This document shows, piece after piece, positions 50,876-58,553 of a stretch of 64,000 nucleotides of DNA. The position numbers were made by a program, and so were the translations under genes. The number at the start of each line of letters is the position of its first letter. Position 1 is the stretch's first letter. The notes beneath the pieces are model-generated. The model ran no database searches and had not been told where the DNA came from. It worked only from the letters and a program-made list of their open reading frames with translations. The stretch is from Actinomycetota bacterium (GTDB lineage Bacteria; Actinomycetota; Acidimicrobiia; Acidimicrobiales; Ilumatobacteraceae), in contig CP064997.1 of the NCBI GenBank assembly GCA_016700055.1, positions 1,984,001 to 2,048,000 of the forward strand, in the 5' to 3' direction.

Positions 50876-52088
50876 GGCGAGTTCAAGGGGTGAGCGCGAC
50901 AGCTCCTGATTGAGGAGGTGTCGCATGGCTCAGATTGGCCGGCCGAGGTTGCGGTTGTCGGTGGTGTTCCCAGGGTTGAGGGCTCTGGCTCGGGGTGCGA
51001 CCTGGGTTGAAGCTGCTGCGATCGCCGGTGTCGCCAAGAGCACGTTGGAGCTGGCGCTGCCGAGGAAGCTGTGACGGTGTTACGTGATCGCAAGCTCCGC
51101 GACGATGCCTTGACGTTGGAGGAACGTGAGGAGATCCGGGTCGGGATCGAACGCAACGAGACCAACAGCGATCGCTATCCGGTTGGGTCGTCATCGGGGA
51201 ACGATCGGTCGGGAGATCGCTCGTTGTGGCGGTCGCCATCACTATCGGGCGTTCGTCGCCCAGGAGCATGCCGATCAGGCCGCATTACGTCCGAAGCCAT
51301 CATGGACCGAGCAACGACCGTGGCTGTGGCTCGAGGTGCAGGCCTTGATTCGTGAACGTACCTGGTCACCCGAGCAGATCGCTGAACGTCTCCGCAGAGA
51401 TCATCCTGATCAGTCACAGTGGTGGGTGTCGCACGAGTCGATCTATCAGGCGGTGTTCATCCAGGCCAAAGGCGAGCTGCGCAAAGAGCTCGCCGCCTGC
51501 TTGCGGTCCGGGCGGGCGGCCCGCCGGCCGCACTCGCGCACGCCGGACACCAGGGGTCGGATCCCGAACATGGTCAACATTTCTGAGCGGCCCGCCGAGA
51601 TCGAGGACCGGGCGATCCCGGGCATTGGGAAGGCGATCTGGTCATCGGCAAGAACGGCAACAGCGCCGTGGCAACTCTGGTCGAGCGGAGCACACGGATG
51701 GGGATGCTGATCAAGCTCGACGCTCGCACCGCTGCCCATGTCAACGAGCGGATCGAAGCCAACATCGCCCGCCTTCCAACCCAGCTGGTCCGCTCGCTGA
51801 CCTGGGACCAAGGAACCGAGATGTCCAGTCACCAAGCATTCAGTGTCGCCACCGGCGTCGACGTGTACTTCTGCGACCCGCACTCGCCATGGCAACGTGG
51901 CAGCAATGAGAACTGGAACGGGCTCGTGCGCCAATTCCTACCGAAGAGCACCGACCTGTCCGTGCACACCCAAGACGATCTCGACCACATCGCTGCGCTC
52001 CTCAACGGACGCCCCCGCAAGACCCTCGCATGGGATACTCCAGCCGAACGATTCGCCGAGCTTGTCGCGACCACCGCTTGAATTCGCC
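50876..52088 (+). mobile_element. IS30-family insertion sequence, second copy with three indels (1213 bp)
   Basis: The copy has the same ends as the first (GGCGAGTTCAAG at 50876; complement of GGCGAATTCAAG ending 52088) and 3-bp target repeats GTC at 50873-50875 and 52089-52091. It is four bases shorter than the copy at 38217. The two copies look nearly identical otherwise. It lies in opposite genomic orientation but the same orientation relative to its 47-bp target. Confidence 0.95.
50925..52081 (+). pseudogene. IS30-family transposase, frameshifted
   Basis: The gene starts MAQIGRPRLRL at ATG 50925 with the same GAGGAGG. Compared with the intact copy it lacks one base near 51052 (CTGCGCGCTG becomes CTGGCGCTG), two bases near 51168 (AGCGCGAT becomes AGCGAT) and one base near 51617 (ATCCCCGGG becomes ATCCCGGG). 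The first two cancel as a 3-nt loss; the third shifts the frame before the catalytic core, GHWEGD being lost from frame. No intact product is possible unless these are sequencing errors. All three losses are in short G/C runs. Confidence 0.92.
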
Positions 52089-52145
52089 GTCACAAATCCG
52101 ACCGAGAACGCGAGGGGGTCGCTCACTTGGGTCGGGCGAGCTGGG

Positions 52146-53018
52146 TTATCGGAGGTGGCGGCGGAACCAGTCGAGCGCCAGCGCGCTGCTCGCGTCGAAG
52201 CCGGACTCGTAGACGGCGAAGTGATCGCCGGGGAGCTCGACGAGCTCGACGTTCGACGCCTGCGCCGCGACAGGTACCGCCGGCCCTGGGGGCGTCAGCC
52301 CGTCATCCGCGGCGACGACCAGCAGCAGCGGCACGCGGGCCTCGCCGAGGCGGTCGAGCGGCACGTGAGCCGCGCTCTCGACGAAGGCTGCGATGCGCAG
52401 CTCGTTGCGCCAGGCCGGCGCGCGTGTGGCCGCGGTGCGGGTGAACCACTCGTACGCGTCGTCTTCGTACATCACCCCTTCGCCGTCGGCCGTTGCCGAC
52501 ACGGCGGGGAACGTGGCGTCGGCACCACCGGACTCGCCCGCCTCCAAGGCCCCGACGAGCGCGCTCAACGCTCCCGACGGCAGCTCGGGCCCGCCGGGGC
52601 CGAGGTGGGGGACCTGCGCGACGGCGCAAGCGATCGGCAGCTCTTCCGCCGCGAGCACGATGACGTGGCCCCCCGAGTAGCTGGACCCCCACAGGCCGAT
52701 CCGATCCCGGTCGACCAGCTCGTGCCCTGCCAACCACGCGAGCGCGTCGCGGTAGCCCTGCAGCTGAACCCCGGCGGACGGTGACTGGCGGGGCTCACCA
52801 TCGCTCGCCCCGAAGCCGAAGTGGTCGTAGACGAGCGTGGTGAAGCCGGCGTCTGCGAACACCGCCGCGTAGTCGTCGAGGAACATCTCCTTCACCGCGG
52901 ACAGGCCGTGGGCCATCACCACCGCCGGTCCGGGAACCGTTGCCCCCGACGGGTAGAGCCACCCGCGGAGCACTGCGCCGAGTGACTCGAAGGAGACGTC
53001 CTGGCGGGCGACGGACAT
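52146..53018 (-). CDS. Alpha/beta hydrolase (DLH/acetyl xylan esterase-like)
   Basis: The 290-residue protein starts MSVARQDVSFESLGAVLRGW. It has VVMAHGLSAVKEMFLDDYAA, LVYDHFGFGASDGEPRQ, nucleophile elbow IGLWGSSYSGGHVIVLAAE, acid in LLLVVAADDGLTPP and catalytic histidine in ELPGDHFAVYESGF. The KEMFLDDYA motif is typical of a dienelactone hydrolase-like actinobacterial subgroup. Substrate unknown. Long upstream frame beyond 53018 is the neighbouring gene's antisense. Confidence 0.88.
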   Translation of the reverse strand: MSVARQDVSFESLGAVLRGWLYPSGATVPGPAVVMAHGLSAVKEMFLDDYAAVFADAGFTTLVYDHFGFGASDGEPRQSPSAGVQLQGYRDALAWLAGHELVDRDRIGLWGSSYSGGHVIVLAAEELPIACAVAQVPHLGPGGPELPSGALSALVGALEAGESGGADATFPAVSATADGEGVMYEDDAYEWFTRTAATRAPAWRNELRIAAFVESAAHVPLDRLGEARVPLLLVVAADDGLTPPGPAVPVAAQASNVELVELPGDHFAVYESGFDASSALALDWFRRHLR

Positions 53019-53040
53019 CGGCGCAGAGTAATCCCCAGCG

Positions 53041-53087
53041 TTCTCGGTCGGATCCGTCGCGCTATGTGTCACAAATCCGACCGAGAA
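53041..53087 (+). repeat. 47-bp palindromic element, copy 10 (contains a stop codon)
   Basis: Inner variant CCG. The LuxR-type gene on the minus strand ends inside it with RSRSDL and TGA (53069-53071). Confidence 0.95.
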
Positions 53088-54748
53088 CGCGAGGGTGGGC
53101 GGGTGCTTGGGTTGGAGACGAGGCTGTTGGCGTAGGCGAAGGCGGTCGCCGCCGACCTCGACGTGACACCGATCTTCGTGAAGATGTTCGACAGGTGGCG
53201 GGCGACCGTCTTCTCGCTGAGGAACAGCTCGCCGGCGATGGCCTTGTTGGTGTGCCCCGCAGCCACCAGGCGCAGCACCTCGCATTCGCGCGCGGTGAGC
53301 CCGGCAGGCAGCTCCGGTGCGCAGTTCGTGAAGTTGCTCAGACTGCGCAGATCGGTGTTTGCCCCGAGCTGGGTGAACAGCGCCGAGGCGGCCTCGAACG
53401 ACGACGCCGCGCCGTCGAGATCGCCGTCCTCCCTGAGCGCGACACCATGGAGCATCCGTGCGGTCGCCAGCTCGTGAGGCTCGCCGAGCTCTTGCCAGCG
53501 AGCGGCCGCTTGGCGAAGGGTCGCACAAGCGCCACGGTCTCCTGACGCCAGCTGTACGCGCCCGCGGGCGGAGAGAGCTGCGGCGGCCAGCGCCGGGCTG
53601 GCGAAGTCGGCCGCTATCGACTCCAGTTCCTGCGCGGCTGCCTCGGCTCGTTCGAGGTCGTCCGCGGCGATCGCGATCTGCACCTGCGCCGGTAGCAGCC
53701 GCGCCCGGCTCAGGCGGCTCCACGTGTGCTCGTCGAGGGCGCGGTTGATGATGGCGATCGCAGCGTCGGTGTTCCCCTGCGCCAACCGCAGCACCGCGAG
53801 CCCCGGCTGAGGCTGACCGCTCAGCTTCTCGGCGCGGCGGAAGGCGTCCTCGGCACCATCGAGGTCACCGATGCGCCGGCGGATCTCGCCGATCTCGGCG
53901 TAGCCGGCGGCGGCGCTGGCCACGTTCAGGGTGGCGAGCTCGGCGCATGCCCGCACCGCCTGCTTCTCGGCTTCGTCCCATTCCCCACGCATACGCAGGG
54001 ACGACGCGAGGTGCACTCGGCAGAGCCCTGGGAACACGGCCAGCGGATGCCGCTCCGCCCAGCGCGTCGTCGCCTCGCTCCACTCCGCCGCCCGCCGCAG
54101 ATCGCCTAGCGCCTCGCAGGCGCTGATCAGGCTGCAGTACACCTTGCCGGCCGAGTAGGGCCGCAGCCTTCCCTCGACCGCGAACAGCATCGCTTCGTCG
54201 AGCGCCGCCAGACCCTGCGCCCATTCACCCTTGTCGATGAGGACTCGCCCGAGGGTCTGCAACGCCTCGGCTTCGAGGTCCGGATCACGGAGTCGGCGCC
54301 CGATGAGCACCACCTCTCGCGCCGCTTCCTCGCTGCTGGCGAGATCGCCTCCGCCATGGGCCATCTCGGCCTCGCGTAACCTCAGCGCGCCGTATTCCAG
54401 GGAGTCGCGGTCCTCCTGGAGCGCGTGTCGGGCGCGCCGCAGCCAGGCGCCGGCGATCGCCGGACGGGCCTTGAAGCAGTTGTGCTCGTAGAGCCAGACA
54501 GCACACTGTCCCGCCCGGCGGTGCTCACCGAGCTCGTCGTAAAGGGCGTAGGCGCGCTCGCGATCGTCGATGCACTCGTCGAGGCGGCCCAGCCACCAAG
54601 CCGCGTCGGCGAGGAGGTCGAGGCGCTCGGCCTCTCGTGCTCGGTCGGTCTCGAACTCGCCGACCGTCGTGGCGGCGTCATAGGCGCTCTGCCAGTCGCC
54701 ACGCGACCACGCCTCGCGGGCGACAGCGAAGCGGTCGCTCTGGCTCAG
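53069..54748 (-). CDS. LuxR-family regulator with TPR-like N-domain; start codon unclear
   Basis: The C-terminal 65 residues are a GerE/LuxR HTH: ELPAGLTARECEVLRLVAAG then KAIAGELFLSEKTVARHLSN. Before it are about eight TPR-like helical pairs. A conventional start (ATG 54364) would give 431 residues, but the same frame remains clearly coding up to about 54748 (ALSQSDRFAVAREAWSRGDW, DAAWWLGRLDECIDDRERAY). In that stretch no ATG, GTG or TTG exists before an in-frame TAG at 54821. A CTG at 54748 preceded by GAGGGG is the best candidate, giving 559 residues. The C-terminus RSRSDL comes from the 47-bp repeat. Confidence 0.8.
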   Translation of the reverse strand: MSQSDRFAVAREAWSRGDWQSAYDAATTVGEFETDRAREAERLDLLADAAWWLGRLDECIDDRERAYALYDELGEHRRAGQCAVWLYEHNCFKARPAIAGAWLRRARHALQEDRDSLEYGALRLREAEMAHGGGDLASSEEAAREVVLIGRRLRDPDLEAEALQTLGRVLIDKGEWAQGLAALDEAMLFAVEGRLRPYSAGKVYCSLISACEALGDLRRAAEWSEATTRWAERHPLAVFPGLCRVHLASSLRMRGEWDEAEKQAVRACAELATLNVASAAAGYAEIGEIRRRIGDLDGAEDAFRRAEKLSGQPQPGLAVLRLAQGNTDAAIAIINRALDEHTWSRLSRARLLPAQVQIAIAADDLERAEAAAQELESIAADFASPALAAAALSARGRVQLASGDRGACATLRQAAARWQELGEPHELATARMLHGVALREDGDLDGAASSFEAASALFTQLGANTDLRSLSNFTNCAPELPAGLTARECEVLRLVAAGHTNKAIAGELFLSEKTVARHLSNIFTKIGVTSRSAATAFAYANSLVSNPSTRPPSRSRSDL

Positions 54749-54820
54749 GGCTTGCCCCTCGCGCGGCGCAGCACGACGTCGGATCGTAGCCGGGACACGT
54801 GAGGCGCCGTTCGGGGCGGG

Positions 54821-55186
54821 CTACGTCGTCAACTGGCTGGCAAGGTGCTCGAGCACCGGACGGATCCCCTCGGCAGGGCTGAACTCGACGAAGCGCACGC
54901 CGTGCTCCGTCCAGCCCGTATGGCCGCCCGGCCAGTAGTACATCTCCCCTGCGCTCGTGGTCTCTTCCGTGCCGTCGGCGTACCGCACGGTGATGGCACC
55001 GTCGGTCACGACCCCCCAATGCGGGCACTGGCACAGGTCTCCGGGCAGTCCCTTGAAGAGCGGCGTGAAGTCGACGCCGGGGGGTAGGTCGATGTGGCGG
55101 ACCATGACGTCGTCCCATGTCTCGCCGCGGGTCTCGATGTCGCCGAGCTGCATCTCGATCGGGATCTGGTCGAACGTTCCGTGCAT
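54821..55186 (-). CDS. Cupin-like protein
   Basis: The 121-residue protein starts MHGTFDQIPIEMQLGDIETR at ATG 55186 with AGAGGAGA six bases upstream. Its core has a cupin-like pattern: LCQCPHWGVVTDGAITVRYA, GEMYYWPGGHTGWTEHGVRF, VEFSPAEGIRPVLEHL. The histidines could bind a metal. Function unknown. The following LuxR-type gene is in the same frame just downstream of its TAG stop, and the two are probably cotranscribed. Confidence 0.78.
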   Translation of the reverse strand: MHGTFDQIPIEMQLGDIETRGETWDDVMVRHIDLPPGVDFTPLFKGLPGDLCQCPHWGVVTDGAITVRYADGTEETTSAGEMYYWPGGHTGWTEHGVRFVEFSPAEGIRPVLEHLASQLTT

Positions 55187-55550
55187 GTCGGATCTCCTCT
55201 GCTCACCGGCTAGCGGTGCCGGACCGCGTCATCATCGGTGGGCGGCAGGCAAGGCCGCATCGGCCGAACAGCGCAGCTTTGCGCCGCCGCCCGACGTGCG
55301 GCGTGGGTCGTTTCGCCCATCGTCGATGCGCTGGCGGTGCACGGTTCGCCCGATGCGGGCGATATCGCCCGTCGGGCATCATCGAGTGGTGGGTACCACC
55401 AACCCTGCGGGTGACCGCTGGATGGGCGAGGTACAACACCTCCTCATCCACGGACGCGACCGGGAGGCCGCCGACTTGGCGGCTCGACTGCTGCGCAACC
55501 CTCCGGCAGACATCAGCTCACACTCAGCACCTCGAGAAGGAGACGACACG
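55187..55550. other. Divergent intergenic region with a 30-nt near-palindrome
   Basis: The 364-bp gap between the divergent cupin and DinB-like genes has no convincing gene. It holds a perfect 14-bp palindrome GGGCGATATCGCCC (55357-55370), extended outward by GCCCGA (55348-55353) and TCGGGC (55372-55377) with a small left bulge. It is a candidate operator or hairpin shared by both genes. Confidence 0.45.
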
Positions 55551-56108
55551 ATGGGACCGCTCGATCAGCTCGACCACCTCGAACCCCTGCTCGGCCGAGT
55601 GGCCTCGGGGATCGCCCCCGACGCTCTTCAGGCCCCGACGCCGTGCGCGAACTTCGACGTCCGCGGCGTGCTCGGCCACATGATCGGCGGCGCCACCATG
55701 TTCGCCGCTGCCTTTCGCGGCGAGACCCCGCCGGCGACCTTGCCGGAGTTGGCCGACGGCGCCGCGGTGGTGGCCCAGGCCGGTACCGCCCTTGCTCAGC
55801 TGATGAACGCGATCCGCTCGCCGGGAGCTCTCGAGCGCCGCGTGCAGGCTCCGTTCGGCGAGGTTCCCGGCGACGTGTTCGCGCGGTTCGTCGTGCTCGA
55901 CGGACTGGTCCACGGCTGGGACATCGCCGTCGCCACCGAGCAGGAGTACGAACCGCCCGACGAGCTCGTGGCCGAGGTCGACGCCTTCGCCCGTCAGGCG
56001 ATCACCCCCGAAATGCGCGACGGCGACACGTTCGCAGCCGCCGTCGAGGCTCCCCCAGGCGCTTCGCCGATCGAGCGCCTGGCCGCCTTCACCGGCCGCA
56101 CCGTGTAA
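55551..56108 (+). CDS. TIGR03086-type DinB-like metal-binding protein
   Basis: The 185-residue protein starts MGPLDQLDHLEPLLGRVASG at ATG 55551 with AAGGAGA seven bases upstream. It has the actinobacterial TIGR03086/DinB-like pattern: TPCANFDVRGVLGHMIGGAT (first metal histidine), GEVPGDVFARFVVLDGLVHG and WDIAVATEQEYEPPDEL (third). The fold is a four-helix bundle related to mycothiol-dependent maleylpyruvate isomerase. Enzyme activity is unknown; mycothiol-dependent transfer is possible. Confidence 0.85.
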   Translation: MGPLDQLDHLEPLLGRVASGIAPDALQAPTPCANFDVRGVLGHMIGGATMFAAAFRGETPPATLPELADGAAVVAQAGTALAQLMNAIRSPGALERRVQAPFGEVPGDVFARFVVLDGLVHGWDIAVATEQEYEPPDELVAEVDAFARQAITPEMRDGDTFAAAVEAPPGASPIERLAAFTGRTV

Positions 56109-56131
56109 CCCCGAGCGCGCTCCACCCCCCT

Positions 56132-56178
56132 TTCTCGGTCGGATCCGTCGCGCTATGTGTCACGGATCCGACCGAGAA
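56132..56178 (+). repeat. 47-bp palindromic element, copy 11 (longer stem)
   Basis: This copy has ACGGATCC in place of ACAAATCC on the right side, so the perfect stem grows to 17 bp with a 13-nt loop. It lies 23 nt after the DinB-like stop and 17 nt before the mrpA start. Confidence 0.95.
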
Positions 56179-56195
56179 CGCGAGGATGAGACGCG

Positions 56196-58553
56196 GTGAT
56201 CTGGATCGTCGTCTTGCTGTGCGTCGTCGGTGGCGCGCTGTTCGTCTCGGGCAACGCCCTTGGTCACGCCGCGTTCGCCGTCGCCGCGGCCCCGCTCCTC
56301 GCCGCCACCGTATGGCTCCTGGCGCAGCTCGAAGACGTCGTCGACGGCGGGGTGCGCACCGAGCATCTCGACTGGGTGCCGAGCCTCGGCCTTGGCATCG
56401 ACCTGCGCCTCGACGGCTTCGCCCTCTTGATGGCGCTCCTGGTGACGGGGATCGGCGTGGCGGTCTGCGCCTACTCGGTGGCCTATTTCGAGGGGCGGCG
56501 CGAAGGCCTCGGACGGAGCAGCGGCCTGATCCTGCTGTTCGCGGCGGCGATGCTCGTGATCGTCTTCGCGGACAACCTGGTGCTCCTGTTCGTCGGCTGG
56601 GAGCTGACGACGGTGACGTCGTACCTGCTGATCGGCAACGACCACACCAAGCTCCACGCCCGCGCCGCGGCGTTGCACGCGCTGCTCGTCACGTCGTTCG
56701 GCGGGCTCGTGATGCTGGCTGGGTTCGTGCTGCTCGGCCAGGCCGCCGGCACGTACCGACTGAGCGCGATCCTGGCTGCGCCGCCGTCGGGCACGACGGT
56801 AGAGGTCGCGATCGCGCTCGTCCTCGTCGGCGCGTTCACCAAGTCTGCGCAGTACCCGTTCCACTCCTGGCTGCCCGGCGCGATGGCGGCACCCACCCCG
56901 ATCAGCGCCTACCTCCACTCGGCGACGATGGTGAAGGCCGGGGTGTACCTCATCGCCCGGTTCGCGCCGGCGTTCCACACCGTCGAGCTGTGGCGCCCGG
57001 TCGTGTTGGGAGTGGGGCTGTTCACGATGATCGCCGGCGGTCTGCGTGCGCTGCGCCAGCACGACCTGAAGCTGCTGTTGGCGTTCGGGACGGTCAGCCA
57101 ACTCGGGTTCTTGGTGGTGTTGTTCGGCGCCGGGACGCCGAAGGCGACGGTGGCGGGCTGCGTGATGCTGATCGCCCACGCGTTCTTCAAGGCGGCGCTG
57201 TTCATGTCGGTCGGCACTCTCGACAGACGCACCGGGACGCGTGATCTGCGCGCGATCCCACGACTCGGGGTGGCCTGGCGTCCGTTCATGGTGCTCACCG
57301 CCGCGTCCGCGGCGTCGATGGTGGGCCTGCCGGCCTTGCTCGGCCTGGTCGGCAAGGAAGAGGCCTACGCCGGGTTGGAAGAGGCCACGTTCGCGGGCGC
57401 GAAGTGGGCCCTGGCCGGCCTCGTCGTCGGATCCTCATGCACCGTCGCGTACGCGTGCCGATTCGTGTGGGGCGCGTTCGGGCCAGCGGAATCGCGCGTC
57501 GAGGCACGCGGCGACTCACCGGCCGACGTCCGGACCCACCCGCAGGCACCGTCGTTCGGATACCTCGCCCCGCTCGCCGCGCTCACCGCCGTGAGCGTGG
57601 TGCTCGGCGTGATGCCGGGATCGCTCGACGGCCTCGTCGGCGTCGCGACCGACGGGCTGTACAAGACCGCTGACTCACCCCACCTCGCGGTGTGGCACGG
57701 GGTCAACCTGCCGCTCGTGCTCTCAATGGTCGCCGTCGCGGCGGGTGCGCTGATGTTCGTCGGGCGGCGGTGGGTTGCACCCGTGCTTGCTCGAGGGGCC
57801 GCGGTGCCGAGCGGCACCGCCGTCTACCTGTGGCTGCTGCGCGGCACGAACACGCTCGCCGGGCGGGTGACCGCAGTGGTGCAGAGCGGTTCGTTGCCGA
57901 TCTACGCCGGGGTGACCCTGCTCACCGCCGCCACCGTCCCCGGGTTGGTGCTGGTGCTGAACACGTCGTGGCCGGGGCTGCCGCAGCTGGCGGAGAGCCC
58001 CGGACAGCTCGCGGCCTGCGGCGTGCTGCTCGCCGCGGCTCTCGCCACGGCCACTGTGCGCAGGCGGTTCTCCGCCGCGCTCTTCCTCGGCACGGCCGGA
58101 TACGCGATGGCCGGCCTGTTCGTCGCCCAAGGCGCACCCGACCTGGCGCTCACGCAGGTCGCGATCGAGACGCTCTCGACGGTGCTCTTCGTGCTCGTGC
58201 TCCGTCGGCTGCCGAGTCGGTTCGAGCGCACGTCGACCAGCCGGCGGCGCGTCCTGCGCCTCGTCGTCGCCGGCGTCGTCGGCGTGTCGGTGTTCACGCT
58301 CGCCATCGTCTCTCGCAACGCGCGGGAGGCGATCCCGGTATCTGCCGAGATGATCGAGCGCTCCTACCCGGACGGACACGGCAAGAACGTCGTCAACGTG
58401 ATCCTCGTGGACTTCCGCGGGCTCGACACGATGGGCGAGATCACCGTGCTGGTGGCCGCAGCCATCGGAGCCGTGGCCCTCGCGCGCGCCGGGCGCGGTG
58501 CCGGCCGCCGCGCCGGACCGGCGGCGACGACCGTCGAGGAGGCGACGGCATGA
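56196..58553 (+). CDS. mrpA: MrpA (MnhA) subunit of Na+/H+ antiporter
   Basis: This 785-residue subunit has about 20 TM helices. The NuoL-like core shows VLLFVGWELTTVTSYLLIGN, AFTKSAQYPFHSWLPGAMAA (conserved lysine and proline-rich loop) and LKLLLAFGTVSQLGFLVVL. The C-terminal 200 residues contain the MrpB-like/DUF4040 part (QGAPDLALTQVAIETLSTVL, FRGLDTMGEITVLVAAAIGA). It is a complete MrpA. GTG 56196 has GAGG upstream. The operon exchanges Na+ (or other cations) for H+. It overlaps mrpB by ATGA. Confidence 0.95.
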   Translation: MIWIVVLLCVVGGALFVSGNALGHAAFAVAAAPLLAATVWLLAQLEDVVDGGVRTEHLDWVPSLGLGIDLRLDGFALLMALLVTGIGVAVCAYSVAYFEGRREGLGRSSGLILLFAAAMLVIVFADNLVLLFVGWELTTVTSYLLIGNDHTKLHARAAALHALLVTSFGGLVMLAGFVLLGQAAGTYRLSAILAAPPSGTTVEVAIALVLVGAFTKSAQYPFHSWLPGAMAAPTPISAYLHSATMVKAGVYLIARFAPAFHTVELWRPVVLGVGLFTMIAGGLRALRQHDLKLLLAFGTVSQLGFLVVLFGAGTPKATVAGCVMLIAHAFFKAALFMSVGTLDRRTGTRDLRAIPRLGVAWRPFMVLTAASAASMVGLPALLGLVGKEEAYAGLEEATFAGAKWALAGLVVGSSCTVAYACRFVWGAFGPAESRVEARGDSPADVRTHPQAPSFGYLAPLAALTAVSVVLGVMPGSLDGLVGVATDGLYKTADSPHLAVWHGVNLPLVLSMVAVAAGALMFVGRRWVAPVLARGAAVPSGTAVYLWLLRGTNTLAGRVTAVVQSGSLPIYAGVTLLTAATVPGLVLVLNTSWPGLPQLAESPGQLAACGVLLAAALATATVRRRFSAALFLGTAGYAMAGLFVAQGAPDLALTQVAIETLSTVLFVLVLRRLPSRFERTSTSRRRVLRLVVAGVVGVSVFTLAIVSRNAREAIPVSAEMIERSYPDGHGKNVVNVILVDFRGLDTMGEITVLVAAAIGAVALARAGRGAGRRAGPAATTVEEATA

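Larger units (their letters stand above)
50846..52108 (+). repeat. 47-bp palindromic element, copy 9, split by an IS30 insertion
   Basis: Plus orientation, inner variant GAG: 50846-50875 and 52089-52108. Removing the IS and one GTC duplicate restores the 47-bp consensus exactly. It lies 37 nt from the stop of the hydrolase gene (52146, minus strand). Confidence 0.94.

Noticed and set aside
38217..52088. Composite transposon bounded by the two IS30 copies
   Set aside because: Each IS has its own 3-bp target duplication and interrupts a separate repeat copy, so each inserted independently.
15431..53087. Small frames reading FSVGSVALCVT and similar across the repeats
   Set aside because: They are open readings of the 47-bp element (all three frames are open in one orientation) and not genes.
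15431..56178. The 47-bp repeats as a CRISPR array
   Set aside because: Copies are kilobases apart, occur in both orientations, and no cas genes are present.
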